In this document: in pieces, positions 45,763 to 56,330 of the stretch
Position numbering within the stretch: the stretch's first letter is position 1
Layout of the letters: the number at the start of each line of letters is the position of its first letter
Assembly (NCBI RefSeq): GCF_009017275.1
Contig: NZ_WBZC01000015.1
Span: forward strand, 1-64,000
From: Alkaliphilus pronyensis
GTDB taxonomy: Bacteria; Bacillota; Clostridia; Peptostreptococcales; Natronincolaceae
Direction: 5' to 3'
DNA: 64,000 nt
Notes under the pieces: generated by a model
What the model was told of the DNA's origin: nothing
What the model saw: only the letters and a program-made list of their open reading frames with translations
Database searches by the model: none
Program-made: the position numbers and the translations under genes

Positions 45763-47271
45763 ATGCAAATTGGATTCGACCATAAAAAATACTTAGAAGA
45801 GCAATCAAAATACATTTTAGAGAGAGTTAATAATTATGATAAGCTTTATTTAGAATTTGGTGGAAAGCTACTATTTGACTTACATGCAAAAAGAGTTCTG
45901 CCTGGCTTCGATGAAAATGCAAAAATAAAGCTGCTACATAGGTTAAAGGATAAAATAGAGGTTTTAATATGTGTTTATGCTGGGGATATTGAAAGAAATA
46001 AGATAAGAGGAGATTTTGGTATCACCTACGACATGGACGTTTTAAGGATGATTGATGATTTGAGGGCATTTGAGCTTGAGGTGAATAGTGTAGTAATTAC
46101 AAGATATGACGGACAACCTGCCACCAATGTATTTATGAATAGACTTAAGCAAAGAGGAATAAAAGTGTACACCCATAGTAAAACAAAGGGCTATCCTACA
46201 GATATAGATACAATTGTAAGCGATGAAGGATATGGTCAAAACCCATATATTGAAACTACTAAACCAATAGTTGTGGTTACTGCTCCAGGACCAGGAAGCG
46301 GTAAGCTTTCAACCTGTTTAAATCAGCTTTATCATGAGCATAAGAAGGGAAAAGCAGCAGGGTATTCTAAGTTTGAAACCTTTCCAGTTTGGAATATACC
46401 ATTAAAGCATCCCTTAAACATTGCATATGAAGCTGCTACTGCAGATTTAAAGGATGTAAACATGATAGATTCATTTCATTTAGATGCCTACGATAACATA
46501 GCAGTTAATTATAATCGGGATATAGAAACATTTCCAATTTTAAAGAGAATTATTGAAAAGATTACTGGAGAAGAATCTGTATATAAATCCCCTACAGATA
46601 TGGGGGTTAATAGGGTTGGGTTTGGTATAATTAACGATGCAGTAATAAAAGAGGCCTCTAGGCAGGAAATAATAAGAAGACATTTTAAAATAGCCTGTGA
46701 ATTTAAAAAGGGCTATGTAGATAGGGAGACATATGATAGGATAAAGCTAATAATGGAGGAACTAAACCTTAAGCAAGAAGATAGAAGGGTTGTTGTATAC
46801 GCCAGAGATCGATCTGCAAAACTAAAGGAATTAACCAATGGAAACGAGGTTTGTCCAGCAGTAGCAATTGAGCTAGAGGATGGAACTATTCTAACCGGTA
46901 AAGGCTCAAAGGAGATGGAGGCTACAGCAGCTGTAATACTAAATGCTGTAAAGTATTTAGCAAAAATATCTGATGAGATACATCTTATTTCACCCCTAAT
47001 ACTGGAGCCAATTAGAAGCTTAAAGGCAAATACATTAGGTAGTAATAACACCGCCCTAAATTGTGAAGAGATTCTAATAGCCTTAAGCATATGTGCAGCT
47101 ACAAACCCAATGGCTCAAGTTGCAATGGAGAAGCTTTCAATGCTAAAGGGATGTCAAGCCCACTCTACAACTATTTTGTTAAGCAATGATGAAGAAATAT
47201 ACAGAAGGCTGGGGATAGATATTACAAGTGAACCAGAATATCCTTCAGAAAGCCTATATTATAATATTTAA
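45763..47271 (+). CDS. DUF1846 family protein
   Basis: The 502-residue cytosolic protein matches DUF1846 along its length: [19 protein letters not shown] at the start, [40 protein letters not shown] (a P-loop-like, nucleotide-binding look), and [21 protein letters not shown]. The reaction it performs is not established. GGTGAGGAG precedes ATG. It ends at a terminator shared with the convergent flavodiiron gene. Confidence 0.92.
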   Translation: MQIGFDHKKYLEEQSKYILERVNNYDKLYLEFGGKLLFDLHAKRVLPGFDENAKIKLLHRLKDKIEVLICVYAGDIERNKIRGDFGITYDMDVLRMIDDLRAFELEVNSVVITRYDGQPATNVFMNRLKQRGIKVYTHSKTKGYPTDIDTIVSDEGYGQNPYIETTKPIVVVTAPGPGSGKLSTCLNQLYHEHKKGKAAGYSKFETFPVWNIPLKHPLNIAYEAATADLKDVNMIDSFHLDAYDNIAVNYNRDIETFPILKRIIEKITGEESVYKSPTDMGVNRVGFGIINDAVIKEASRQEIIRRHFKIACEFKKGYVDRETYDRIKLIMEELNLKQEDRRVVVYARDRSAKLKELTNGNEVCPAVAIELEDGTILTGKGSKEMEATAAVILNAVKYLAKISDEIHLISPLILEPIRSLKANTLGSNNTALNCEEILIALSICAATNPMAQVAMEKLSMLKGCQAHSTTILLSNDEEIYRRLGIDITSEPEYPSESLYYNI

Positions 47272-47277
47272 TTAAAA

Positions 47278-47306
47278 TAAAACCGTACTAAAAAGTACGG
47301 TTTTTT
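47278..47306. terminator. Bidirectional terminator
   Basis: AACCGTACT and AGTACGGTT form a stem with A and T runs; the stem overlaps the last codons of the minus-strand gene. Confidence 0.85.
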
Positions 47307-48505
47307 CTATCACATATCAAGGATTTAGCCATTTCTTCAGCAATTTCACTGCATAATTTAAATTCCTCTTCCTTAGGTGAGGATTGGGCTTCTACAGACC
47401 TACCAACTTGTGTCCATTTCATTTTTTCAGCAAACTTATTTAGGGTTGAAACGCCACCACCGCTCCAGGAGGCTGTTCCAAATATACCTAAATATCTATT
47501 TTTAAGCTGTGAGTTTTCAATTTTATGTAGCACATTTTCCATAGAAGGGAATAGGCCTGTATTATAGGCACAGCTACCAAGAACTAGTCCCTTGAATCTC
47601 CAAATATCACTAATGATATACGAAACATGTGTTTTTGAGGAGTCATATATACGAATATTTTTTATATCTCTTTCAGAAAGCTCCCTTGCAATATAATCCG
47701 CCATCTTTTGGGTATTTCCATACATTGATCCATATACAATTACAACACCTTCTTCGGTTTCAGCCCTAGACCATTTATCATAATAATCTATAATACAGGT
47801 GGGGTTGCTTCTCCAAACCGGACCATGAGTTGGGGCTATAACATTAATTGGTATATTTGCAGCATTTAATTTCTTTAATGCTTTTTGAACCATAGCTCCA
47901 TATTTTCCTACTATGTTGGAGTAGTACCTCCTTATTTCATCAGTATAAAACTCTAAATTGACTTCATCATCAAATACTCCACCATCTAGGGTACCAAAAC
48001 CACCAAAGGCATCACCAGAGAATAACACACCTCCAGTAACTTCATATGACATCATTGTTTCAGGCCAATGTACCATTGGAGTCATATAAAACTTAAGCTT
48101 TTTTTCTCCTAAGTCAAGAACATCTCCATCTTCTACCACTAAATAATTTGGCATTTTACCATAAAAGTTTTCTAAAAGCTCAAAGGTCTTTTTATTACCT
48201 ACAATAGTAATATTAGGGTACTTTTCTTTAACTGCCTTTATAGAACCCGAATGATCTGGCTCCATATGATTAATTATTAAATAATCTACTGGCTTATCCT
48301 TTAAAAGGCTGGCTATTTTAGAGGTGAATGACTCCATTTTTGTGTTTTTAACAGTATCAATTAGCGCTACCTTTTCATCATTAATCAAATAAGAATTGTA
48401 TGACACTCCCTTATCAAGGGGCCACAGATTCTCGAATAGATGTGTTTCTCTATCATTAACACCAATAAAATATAACTTATCCTGTACCTTTATTGTATCA
48501 ATCAT
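47288..48505 (-). CDS. fprA: Flavodiiron protein (A-type flavoprotein, FprA)
   Basis: This protects anaerobes by reducing oxygen to water or nitric oxide to nitrous oxide. Residues 1-250 form the beta-lactamase-like diiron domain with HMEPDHSG (the HxExDH ligands), VHWPETMMSYE, FSGDAFGGFG and APTHGPVWR. The flavodoxin domain (about 255-400) has VIVYGSMYGNTQKMADYIA for FMN. No rubredoxin domain is attached, so electrons come from a separate partner. CTAATTAGGAGGTT-type sequence precedes ATG. It is a single gene on the minus strand, with a MITE-like element upstream. Confidence 0.95.
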   Translation of the reverse strand: MIDTIKVQDKLYFIGVNDRETHLFENLWPLDKGVSYNSYLINDEKVALIDTVKNTKMESFTSKIASLLKDKPVDYLIINHMEPDHSGSIKAVKEKYPNITIVGNKKTFELLENFYGKMPNYLVVEDGDVLDLGEKKLKFYMTPMVHWPETMMSYEVTGGVLFSGDAFGGFGTLDGGVFDDEVNLEFYTDEIRRYYSNIVGKYGAMVQKALKKLNAANIPINVIAPTHGPVWRSNPTCIIDYYDKWSRAETEEGVVIVYGSMYGNTQKMADYIARELSERDIKNIRIYDSSKTHVSYIISDIWRFKGLVLGSCAYNTGLFPSMENVLHKIENSQLKNRYLGIFGTASWSGGGVSTLNKFAEKMKWTQVGRSVEAQSSPKEEEFKLCSEIAEEMAKSLICDRKNRTF

Positions 48506-48583
48506 TTTCTAACCTCCTAATTAATTACTTTAAAAATAGTTTAACAATTATTTTAAAATATATCAATATTCTTAGGAATATCG

Positions 48584-48785
48584 TAGACTGATCAAAAAGT
48601 CTTAGTTTCGAGGCGCAAAAAATCCTAGCCATTGCAGCGTAAACATAAGAAGCTAGAAGTTGGAGGTTAGAAGCTTTAGAGAAATCATAAACTCTAATCT
48701 CTAGCCTCTTGCATCCTGCCTCTAAGTTTTTTAAGTGTGCTAGGATTTTGAAGTAACAAAAATATAGGGATTTTTCATTAGTCTA
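48584..48785. repeat. MITE-like inverted-repeat element
   Basis: The outer ends TAGACTGATCAAAAAGTC and, reversed, TAGACTAATGAAAAATCC match. Further in, AAAAATCCTAGC pairs with GCTAGGATTTT, so about 50-base arms face each other. The interior has AGAAGCTAGAAG-type short repeats and no open frame. The 202-base length and lack of coding capacity fit a miniature transposable element. No clear target duplication is visible. It accounts for most of the gap between the fprA and PsiE-like genes. Confidence 0.6.
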
Positions 48786-48806
48786 AAGCAGGTTATAATA
48801 ACCTGC

Positions 48807-49451
48807 TTATAATGAGCTAGCTTTTTGCTTTTCGCAATCATTTAATATTACCTCTTCTATCAGCCCATCCTTCATTTTCAATATTTTCATAGAAAGATTT
48901 CCTACCCTATATTCTGCACCCTCCTCTATAGGTGTACAGGTTTCCTCTGAAAGATGACAAATTAATCCTCCGATGGTTTTTCCCTTATCCTCTGGTATAT
49001 CCAGGTCCCCTTCAAAATTGAGGGCATGTATAGGAGAAGCGGCTGAGATTATTCTTCCAGCCTTAAATGAATATTTTGGAGACATTAAATACTTTCTAAT
49101 AAAGAATACTATTGCTATAGCAGTTGTACCTATTAGCAAATCAAGGGGTGCTTCACTATATACCAGCATTTTACGGGCAATTGCGAAAAGCACAAGCTCT
49201 AAAATACTACTGGTTGAATGGGATAAAAGCATAAGAACAAGCTCGACGCCAATTACCAGTAATAATGCAAAACCAAGAAACTTTTTAAAGACTTCATAGG
49301 TGTATGCTGCATCAGTTTGATAAATTATTATTAAATACTTAACTATAGTTATTAGTCCAATTACTATGGCCAATAGGACACATAAGGCTAAAATAAGCTC
49401 TAGCCCCGATGCACATTTAACCAGCTTTTTCTTAGCACCATCTAAATACAT
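48807..49451 (-). CDS. Membrane protein: PsiE-like helices plus CorC/HlyC-type domain
   Basis: The 214-residue protein has four helices (about 16-40, 50-75, 82-100, 103-122) resembling phosphate-starvation-inducible PsiE. The C terminus (about 150-210) has TIGGLICHLSEETCTPIEEG and YRVGNLSMKILKMKDGLIEE, the pattern of the transporter-associated CorC/HlyC domain. This combination is found in several Firmicutes; the function is unproven. ATG at 49451 lies 9 bases after GAAGGAAGG, and the upstream frame to 49484 overlaps that site. It stands alone. Confidence 0.75.
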   Translation of the reverse strand: MYLDGAKKKLVKCASGLELILALCVLLAIVIGLITIVKYLIIIYQTDAAYTYEVFKKFLGFALLLVIGVELVLMLLSHSTSSILELVLFAIARKMLVYSEAPLDLLIGTTAIAIVFFIRKYLMSPKYSFKAGRIISAASPIHALNFEGDLDIPEDKGKTIGGLICHLSEETCTPIEEGAEYRVGNLSMKILKMKDGLIEEVILNDCEKQKASSL

Positions 49452-49664
49452 ACTAAAACCTTCCTTCTGTATATTGTCCACCATAAAACAGTATACTCCT
49501 CTATAAGAAACTTTGCAACTAGTTAAAATGCAGTTGAATTTAAATCTCCATTAATTAATAAGCATAATCTGTAATAACTGCTAATAAATATAAATAGCTT
49601 TTTAGTTTTGAGAATGATTATTAGGGTATAAAAAAGTTAAATTAGAGATAGGAGGAAGATATTA

Positions 49665-50276
49665 ATGAAACTATTAGTATTGTTTTACTCCACCTACGGA
49701 CATGTATACCAAATGGCTAAGGCTATAGCAGAGGGTGCAAAGGAAGTCCCAGGTGTTGAAGTAGAAATTAAGAGGGTTAAGGAAACTTTATCAGAAGATA
49801 TTATAGAAAAAATGGGTGCGACAGAAGCACAAAAGTCCTTCGCCCATATACCTGTAGCAGATGTAAGGGATTTAGAAGATGCTGACGCTGTTATATTTGG
49901 AACACCAACACGATTTGGAAATATGGCGGCACAAATGAAGCAGTTTTTAGATGCAACAGGCTCTATTTGGAGTAAAGGTTCTTTAATTGGAAAGGTTGGT
50001 AGTGTATTTACCAGCACTGGAACCCAACATGGAGGACAGGAGTCTACTATACTAAACTTCCATACAACCCTATTACATCATGGTATGATATTAGTGGGTT
50101 TACCATATAGTTTTTCAGGTCAGTCTAAGATGGATGAAATAACAGGGGGCTCACCCTACGGTGCCTCAACAATGGCGGGAGGTAAAGGAGAAAGGCTACC
50201 AAGTGAAAATGAGTTGGAGAGTGGACGGTTTCAAGGTAGACATGTAGCTGAAATTGCATTAAAATTAAGTAAATAA
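49665..50276 (+). CDS. wrbA: NAD(P)H:quinone oxidoreductase, WrbA family
   Basis: This FMN flavoprotein reduces quinones by two electrons. The 203-residue protein has the flavodoxin-like phosphate loop [18 protein letters not shown] (residues 9-26), [43 protein letters not shown] and [11 protein letters not shown], all typical of type IV quinone reductases. TAGGAGG lies 10 bases before ATG. It is monocistronic and ends at a terminator. Confidence 0.94.
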   Translation: MKLLVLFYSTYGHVYQMAKAIAEGAKEVPGVEVEIKRVKETLSEDIIEKMGATEAQKSFAHIPVADVRDLEDADAVIFGTPTRFGNMAAQMKQFLDATGSIWSKGSLIGKVGSVFTSTGTQHGGQESTILNFHTTLLHHGMILVGLPYSFSGQSKMDEITGGSPYGASTMAGGKGERLPSENELESGRFQGRHVAEIALKLSK

Positions 50277-50283
50277 TATATAT

Positions 50284-50319
50284 AAAAAAACCAATTGCTT
50301 TATGCAATTGGTTTTTTTC
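50284..50319 (+). terminator. Terminator after wrbA
   Basis: AAACCAATTGC and GCAATTGGTTT pair and are followed by TTTTT. Confidence 0.92.
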
Positions 50320-50433
50320 ACATTAAATAATTGTAACAAATATGAATAAAAAGACACAAGGAATAGCAAGGTAGTTATTGAAATATTCAATATATAAAGA
50401 AAATTATTGATTTGATTTATGCAGGGGATAAAA

Positions 50434-51849
50434 TTGAAAAAATATTTTAGTAGAAATCTTAAGTTAATATCTATATTAACTATACTGGCTTTGATGGTGG
50501 GATGTACTACAGCCCCAGCTTCACCAGAAGAAATGACCCAAAGCTTAAATAAAGAGTCTATAGATATTACGAACACAATAAGAATAATAGAGGAACTATC
50601 CTCAGAGGATTTTGACGGAAGACTAACGGGAACAAAGGGCAATGAACTGACAGTGGAGTATATAGAAAACTACTTCAAAAAAATTGGATTAGATAATCCT
50701 ACAGGTATAGAAGGATATAGACAATCTTATGATCAAAAGGTATTGCTTAATGAAAGTAAGCCAATGATTGCAATTAAAGACGGAATGGGAAATATCACTA
50801 AGGAATTTGGCTTTCTTTCGGACTATAGAAAAATGGCTATTTTCGAGGATGTAAAAATCCAAGGTGAAGCAACAGCAGAAATGATTATAATTAATAATTT
50901 TGATGAGATTAATAACGATGATAAGGCCTTAGATGGAAAAATTCTACTTATTTCTAATAATGTAATTGCAGGGAATCCCACTGGTGGATATGATATACTT
51001 CAAAAAGTACTGGATTTAGAACAACAGGTAGAGGGAATAATTGTAAACCTAGATAATAGGTATGGTGAACATTACTTAGTAAGTACATCCTTAAGATACA
51101 TAAATACTAAATTAGGAGAAGGCTTCAATAATAAAACAGGACCTATAATGGCTTATTTTCATGATGAAGCCTTTGAAGAGCTAACTCAAGCTGCCATGGA
51201 TGGAAACACACTTCATATGAAGGTTGACTATAGCTACAAGGATGAAGTAGCCCATAATGTTATAGGTGTTATTCCTGGAAGTGATGAAGAAAGCCAAGAA
51301 ACTTTAATAATAGCTGCTCATTTAGACCATGTTGGAAACAATCAAGATGGAACCTATAATCCAGGCGCTTTAGATAATGCATCGGGAACAGCGGCTATAA
51401 TGGAGATAGCCAGAATGTTGAAGTCTGAAGAGCTTCAGCCTAAAAAAACCATCATCTTTATTGCCTTTAATGGAGAAGAGCAGTATTTATGTGGATCAAC
51501 ATATTATGTAAGGAACTCATTATATCCACTGGCAAATACAACAGTAATAAACCTAGATATGGTTGGCTCAAAAGAGGTCATTCCTTTAACTATAGGCGGT
51601 TCAAGTAATAACCTGAATAAAGACTTATATGACATAGCTACAGAGCTTGGAATTGATGCCCTTATATCACAGGATATAGCAAGTGATCAAAGACCATTTA
51701 ATGACGTTGGCTTAGAGGCAACAACTCTAATTCATTTAGATACAAACAAAATACATACTAAATTTGATACTATTGAAAATGTTGATAAGGATAGATTGGC
51801 AAATATTATTAAACTGGTTTTAAGCTATATTGAAAAAACTGCTTATTAA
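50434..51849 (+). CDS. M28 family metallopeptidase lipoprotein
   Basis: This extracytoplasmic zinc aminopeptidase-like protein has a signal peptide with lipobox LMVGC (cysteine near residue 27). A protease-associated-like region (about 90-250) precedes the M28 domain. Metal-binding residues are seen in IIAAHLDHVGN (His, Asp), ALDNASGTAAIMEIA, AFNGEEQYLCGS (Glu-Glu), NLDMVG and the final histidine in TLIHLDTNKIHTK. The start is TTG at 50434, 5 bases after CAGGGGATA; the ATG at 50419 has no ribosome binding site. It stands upstream of the RND genes but about 120 bases away. Confidence 0.9.
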   Translation: MKKYFSRNLKLISILTILALMVGCTTAPASPEEMTQSLNKESIDITNTIRIIEELSSEDFDGRLTGTKGNELTVEYIENYFKKIGLDNPTGIEGYRQSYDQKVLLNESKPMIAIKDGMGNITKEFGFLSDYRKMAIFEDVKIQGEATAEMIIINNFDEINNDDKALDGKILLISNNVIAGNPTGGYDILQKVLDLEQQVEGIIVNLDNRYGEHYLVSTSLRYINTKLGEGFNNKTGPIMAYFHDEAFEELTQAAMDGNTLHMKVDYSYKDEVAHNVIGVIPGSDEESQETLIIAAHLDHVGNNQDGTYNPGALDNASGTAAIMEIARMLKSEELQPKKTIIFIAFNGEEQYLCGSTYYVRNSLYPLANTTVINLDMVGSKEVIPLTIGGSSNNLNKDLYDIATELGIDALISQDIASDQRPFNDVGLEATTLIHLDTNKIHTKFDTIENVDKDRLANIIKLVLSYIEKTAY

Positions 51850-51972
51850 TCAACCTACCTATTCTAATTAATGTGCTTAACAGCCTTTTAACACTATTTT
51901 GTAAAAAATCACAGACTTTTTAAAATATCAAACGTAGAAGTAAATGTAACTAAATAATAGGAGGAAAATACT

Positions 51973-53187
51973 GTGAAAATCAAAAAAATTGTTGCCATCT
52001 TTTTAACTCTGTTAATAATAGTAGCTATTGTTGTTGGCTGTGGAAGTAAACAACAGGAGGAAGTTACCCTTCAGCTAACTCCAGTAGAAACATATAGCAT
52101 AAAGGAAATGAGTATACAAAATACCCATAACAGCTACGGTAGCATAAAGCCATTAACAGAAGTATCTATTATTCCAAAATTGGCTGGTAAGGTAGAGAAG
52201 GTTTTAAAGAATGTAGGAGATAAAGTAAATAAGGATGAAATATTGCTTACTATAGAAAAAACCTCATATTATCAACAGCTAGAGCAGCTAGATGCCCAGC
52301 TACAGCAGCAACTAATACAGGCAGAGGCTGCTATGAAGCAGGCAGAAATTCAATATAGTATCTCAAAACAAGACTATGAAAACAATAAAGCCTTATATGA
52401 AGCTCAAGCTGTTTCACAACAAATGCTTGAATCATATAATAAAGCATTTAATTTAGCAGAGCTACAATATAAAAACGCTCAAGATAATTATTACCTGTTA
52501 CAAAATAAAGTATTAGTTGGAATAGATGAAAATAACACTCAATTAATGGGAAACACTAAGTCTGTTTTAGAAACTCAAAAAGATGCGGTTTATCAAATGA
52601 TCACTGACTCAGAGGTGAAATCACCTATTTCAGGAGTCGTAGCTATTAAAAATGCTGAGGTAGGAGAAATAGTTTCACAGCAAATACCTGCCTTTACTAT
52701 TATTGATATTGATAAGGTTATAATTGAAACAAGTGTAACCGAAAAAATGATAAATAATATAGAAAAGGGTCAAGAAATAGTAGTAACTATAGAGGCATTA
52801 GATAGAATGCAGTTTAATGCTATAGTTGATACTATTAGCCCTGCTAAGTCAGGACAAGGAACAGGATATTCCATAAAAAAAGTAATTGACAACCAACATC
52901 ATCAAATTAAGCCTGGTATGTTTGCAGAGGTATCATTTGTTATTGATAATAGGGATAATGCCTTACTAGTACCATTAGAGGCAGTTTTGACGGATGATGA
53001 TGAAGGATTTGTTTTTATTTTAAAGGATGACAATACTGTCATAAAGCAGCCTGTAGCAACTGGCTATAAGAATGCTGAATATATTGAAATTACCAATGGT
53101 GTAAAGAAGGGTGATAAGGTAGTAGTAAAGGGTCAGCACTTTATTGTTGATGGGGAAAAGGTACAGCCCGTGGGGGGTGTCCAGTAA
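51973..53187 (+). CDS. RND efflux adaptor lipoprotein (HlyD/MFP family)
   Basis: This membrane fusion subunit partners the RND pump that follows. It has a signal peptide with lipobox VVGC (cysteine near residue 23), a biotinyl-lipoyl-like half motif (VSIIPKLAGKVEKVLKNVGDKV, about 62-83), a coiled-coil hairpin rich in Gln/Ala (about 95-180), the second lipoyl half (VKSPISGVVAIKNAEVGE), and a beta-barrel and C-terminal part with VPLEAVL and GVKKGDKVVVKG. The GTG start follows TAGGAGG. Its stop overlaps the pump start by one base (TAATG), showing translational coupling. In a Gram-positive it cannot reach an outer membrane. Confidence 0.92.
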   Translation: MKIKKIVAIFLTLLIIVAIVVGCGSKQQEEVTLQLTPVETYSIKEMSIQNTHNSYGSIKPLTEVSIIPKLAGKVEKVLKNVGDKVNKDEILLTIEKTSYYQQLEQLDAQLQQQLIQAEAAMKQAEIQYSISKQDYENNKALYEAQAVSQQMLESYNKAFNLAELQYKNAQDNYYLLQNKVLVGIDENNTQLMGNTKSVLETQKDAVYQMITDSEVKSPISGVVAIKNAEVGEIVSQQIPAFTIIDIDKVIIETSVTEKMINNIEKGQEIVVTIEALDRMQFNAIVDTISPAKSGQGTGYSIKKVIDNQHHQIKPGMFAEVSFVIDNRDNALLVPLEAVLTDDDEGFVFILKDDNTVIKQPVATGYKNAEYIEITNGVKKGDKVVVKGQHFIVDGEKVQPVGGVQ

Positions 53188-56100
53188 TGAAAATTTCTGA
53201 AATAGCCATCAGTAGACCTGTAACAGTAACAATGATGGTGTTAATGATATTGGTCTTAGGAGTGGTTTCACTTACTGGTCTTAACCTAGACCTTTTTCCC
53301 GATGTAGGGTTACCAACTGCTGTGGTAATAACAAACTACGATGGTGTTGGTCCCCATGAAATAGAGAACATGATAACAAAGCCTCTTGAACAAGTTATGG
53401 GTACAGTTGATAACTTCAAGAAGGTTTCTTCTACATCTGCTAATGGTCAGTCAATGGTTATGGTTGAGTTTACTCAAGGTACTAATATGGACTATGCTGC
53501 TCTACAAATGAGAGAAAAGCTCGATATGGTAAAAGGTGCATGGCCAGAAGAAGTGGGTAATCCAATGATTTTTCAATATGATATGAGCATGCTTCCCATT
53601 ATGCAAATAGGAATGTCATATGGAGATGATTTAGCTGGTCTAAAGCTTTTAGCAGAGGATAAAGTTAAAGAACGATTAGAGAGAATTAAAGGTGTGGCAA
53701 CAGTAGACATTTATGGGGGACTTGAGGAAGAGATTAAAATTGATATAATACCCCATAAGCTAAAGGGCTATAGCTTATCATTAACCCAAATAGATCAAGC
53801 ACTAAAGATGGAAAACCTTAACTTACCTGGAGGTAGTCTTCAAGAGGGAAAATACAAATATACTATAAGAACTACAGGTGAATTTTCTGTCTTAGAGGAT
53901 ATTAAAAGTTTGCCCATTACTACCCCTAAGGGTGTTATTAGGCTAAATGATGTTGCTGAAATTAAGCTAGGATATAAGGATGCATCTGTAAACACCTTAA
54001 TGAATGGGGAGCCATGTGTTTTATTACAGATTAGAAAACAGTCAGGATTCAATACTGTAAAGGTTTCTAATAGCGTTAATGCAGAGCTAGATAAAATAAT
54101 TGAAGAGTTAAATGAAGTAGAGTTTAAAACCATTTTTGATCAGGCAGACTTTGTTAAACAGTCCTTAGGAAGTGTTTCAAAAAATGCAGTTATTGGTGGT
54201 ATACTTGCTATATTTGTACTTTTTATCTTTTTGAAAAATGTAAGAACTACACTTATAATAGGTATTGCAATACCTATTTCTATCATTACAACATTTATTC
54301 TAATCTTCTTTAGTGGAATAACCTTAAATATGATGTCACTTGGTGGGTTGGCTTTAGGAATAGGAATGCTGGTGGATAGTGGGATTGTTGTACTGGAAAG
54401 CATATACAGATATAGAGAGGAAGGCTATAGCCGTATAGAGGCAGCAAAGGCAGGTAGTAGCGAGGTTGCCATGGCTGTAACAGCTTCAACATTAACTACA
54501 GTAGCAGTTTTTTTACCTATTGCATTTATAAGAGATAATATTGCAATAGAAATGTTTAGAGAATTAGCATTAACAGTTGCCTTTTCACTGTTGGCCTCTT
54601 TGGTTATATCTTTAACCTTAGTACCTATGCTGGCATCAAAGATATTAAAGCTTGATACTAATGGTAATAAGAAAACACCAATAAAAAGGATTGGTAAGGG
54701 CTTTGATAAGCTAATTATTAAAATAGAGAGCATATATGAAAAGGGTTTAAAGTGGTCAATTAAGCGTAGAAAATCAGTAATAATAGGTACATTGATAATG
54801 CTTTTAGCAAGTATTATTCTTGCTGTAGTGTTTGTTGGTGCAGAATTTTTTCCAAAGACTGATGAAGGGATGTTTACTGTAACAATAGACCTACCAAAGG
54901 GATATGCATTAGAGGAGACTTCAAAGACAACAGCTGAAGCTGTAAAGAAGATACAGGATTTTAATGAGCTAGAGTATATTTTTGTTTTAGAGGGGGATGC
55001 TGGAAATCCAAGCACTGCAATAATTTATGCCTCATTTGGATCGAAAACCAGTAGAGATAAGGGCATAGATCAGCTATTAGATGAGGTTAGAAGTAAGCTG
55101 CAACCAATAGCAGGTGCAACAATAAGTGTTGAGAAAAATTCAATGATGTCAATGGGGGCAGGAGGAAAGCCAATCTCTATTAGTATTATGGGAGATGACT
55201 TAGATACACTACAGGATATTGCAGACCTTCTAGTTGAAGAGGTAAGACTTATACAAGGAACAAGGGAGGTTACTTCGTCTGTTGATGAAACTGTACCTGA
55301 GGCTCAGGTAATAATTAATAGAGAAAAGGCATCCCAATATGGAATTTCCACATATTCAGTTGCAACCACAGTACAGACTGCAATCATGGGTAAGAGGGTA
55401 ACAAGCTACAAGCTAAATGGAGAAGAAATAGATGTTAGATTAAGATTAAAGGATAGCTGGAGAAGTAGTTTAAGTGATTTAGATTATATAACTATACCTT
55501 CCCCAATGGGAGAACATGTACCTCTATATGAGTTAGCAGAAATAACCTATGATCGGTCACCCTCCAGTATAAATAGAGTTGATCAGGTTAGACATGTAAC
55601 GGTTACGGGGGATATAAGTGGAAGAGATGCCAGAAGTGTCTTTGTAGATATTCAGAAAAGGATTGATAATATAAACATTCCAAATGGGTATGAAGTAAAG
55701 CTGGGTGGAGAAAATGAAGATATGATTGATGCAGCAAAGGCATTTGCTCTTGCTTTGCTATTGGCTATACTGCTTGTATATATGATTATGGCTTCACAAT
55801 TTGAGTCATTGCTACATCCATTCATTATTATGTTTACAGTGCCACTGGCCTTTATAGGAATATCTATTGCTCTAGTTTTATCAGGCAAAGCATTTAGTGT
55901 TCCTGCCTTCACAGGTGTAATAATGCTGGCAGGTATTGTAGTAAACAATGCCATTGTTTTAGTAGACTATATTAATGTTTTAAGAAAAAAGGGAATGGAA
56001 AGAACCGAAGCAATTTACAAGGCTGGACCAGTTAGATTAAGACCTATTTTAATGACTACCCTTACAACAGTACTGGGACTAATACCTCTAGCGTTGGGCA

Positions 56101-56276
56101 TTGGGGAGGGGGCAGAGCTACAGGCCCCTATGGCAATAACAGTTATAGGAGGATTAGCTTTTTCTACATTATTAACCCTACTATTTATACCAGTGCTATA
56201 TACATTATTTGATGATTTTAGCATTTTCATAAAGAAGAAGATTTTTAAAAGAAGTGAAACTATGAATAATGCCTAA
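53187..56276 (+). CDS. RND family efflux permease
   Basis: The 1029-residue pump has the AcrB/hydrophobe layout: helix 1 (about 10-30), a large extracytoplasmic domain with DLFPDVGLPTAVVIT, helices 2-6 (about 330-485) with GGLALGIGMLVDSGIVVLE, whose aspartate belongs to the proton relay, and PIAFIRDN. A second large domain starts near 550 (FFPKTDEGMFTV), followed by helices 8-12 with GIVVNNAIVLVDYIN and RLRPILMTTLTTVLGLIPLA. It exports drugs, lipids or other small molecules by proton motive force; the substrate is unknown. It is coupled to the adaptor gene and followed by a terminator. Confidence 0.95.
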   Translation: MKISEIAISRPVTVTMMVLMILVLGVVSLTGLNLDLFPDVGLPTAVVITNYDGVGPHEIENMITKPLEQVMGTVDNFKKVSSTSANGQSMVMVEFTQGTNMDYAALQMREKLDMVKGAWPEEVGNPMIFQYDMSMLPIMQIGMSYGDDLAGLKLLAEDKVKERLERIKGVATVDIYGGLEEEIKIDIIPHKLKGYSLSLTQIDQALKMENLNLPGGSLQEGKYKYTIRTTGEFSVLEDIKSLPITTPKGVIRLNDVAEIKLGYKDASVNTLMNGEPCVLLQIRKQSGFNTVKVSNSVNAELDKIIEELNEVEFKTIFDQADFVKQSLGSVSKNAVIGGILAIFVLFIFLKNVRTTLIIGIAIPISIITTFILIFFSGITLNMMSLGGLALGIGMLVDSGIVVLESIYRYREEGYSRIEAAKAGSSEVAMAVTASTLTTVAVFLPIAFIRDNIAIEMFRELALTVAFSLLASLVISLTLVPMLASKILKLDTNGNKKTPIKRIGKGFDKLIIKIESIYEKGLKWSIKRRKSVIIGTLIMLLASIILAVVFVGAEFFPKTDEGMFTVTIDLPKGYALEETSKTTAEAVKKIQDFNELEYIFVLEGDAGNPSTAIIYASFGSKTSRDKGIDQLLDEVRSKLQPIAGATISVEKNSMMSMGAGGKPISISIMGDDLDTLQDIADLLVEEVRLIQGTREVTSSVDETVPEAQVIINREKASQYGISTYSVATTVQTAIMGKRVTSYKLNGEEIDVRLRLKDSWRSSLSDLDYITIPSPMGEHVPLYELAEITYDRSPSSINRVDQVRHVTVTGDISGRDARSVFVDIQKRIDNINIPNGYEVKLGGENEDMIDAAKAFALALLLAILLVYMIMASQFESLLHPFIIMFTVPLAFIGISIALVLSGKAFSVPAFTGVIMLAGIVVNNAIVLVDYINVLRKKGMERTEAIYKAGPVRLRPILMTTLTTVLGLIPLALGIGEGAELQAPMAITVIGGLAFSTLLTLLFIPVLYTLFDDFSIFIKKKIFKRSETMNNA

Positions 56277-56277
56277 T

Positions 56278-56304
56278 AAAAAGCCAGCTGTAGAGCTGGC
56301 TTAA
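56278..56304 (+). terminator. Terminator after the RND pump
   Basis: AAGCCAGCT and AGCTGGCTT form a 9-bp stem with a GTAG loop. A residues precede it, while the T run is short. Confidence 0.75.
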
Positions 56305-56330
56305 ATTTAACATAGCTTAAACTAGGATTT

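Noticed and set aside
54425-55015. 196-residue minus-strand frame in the RND pump gene
   Set aside because: Antisense shadow of the pump; no start signals and typical reverse-complement composition.
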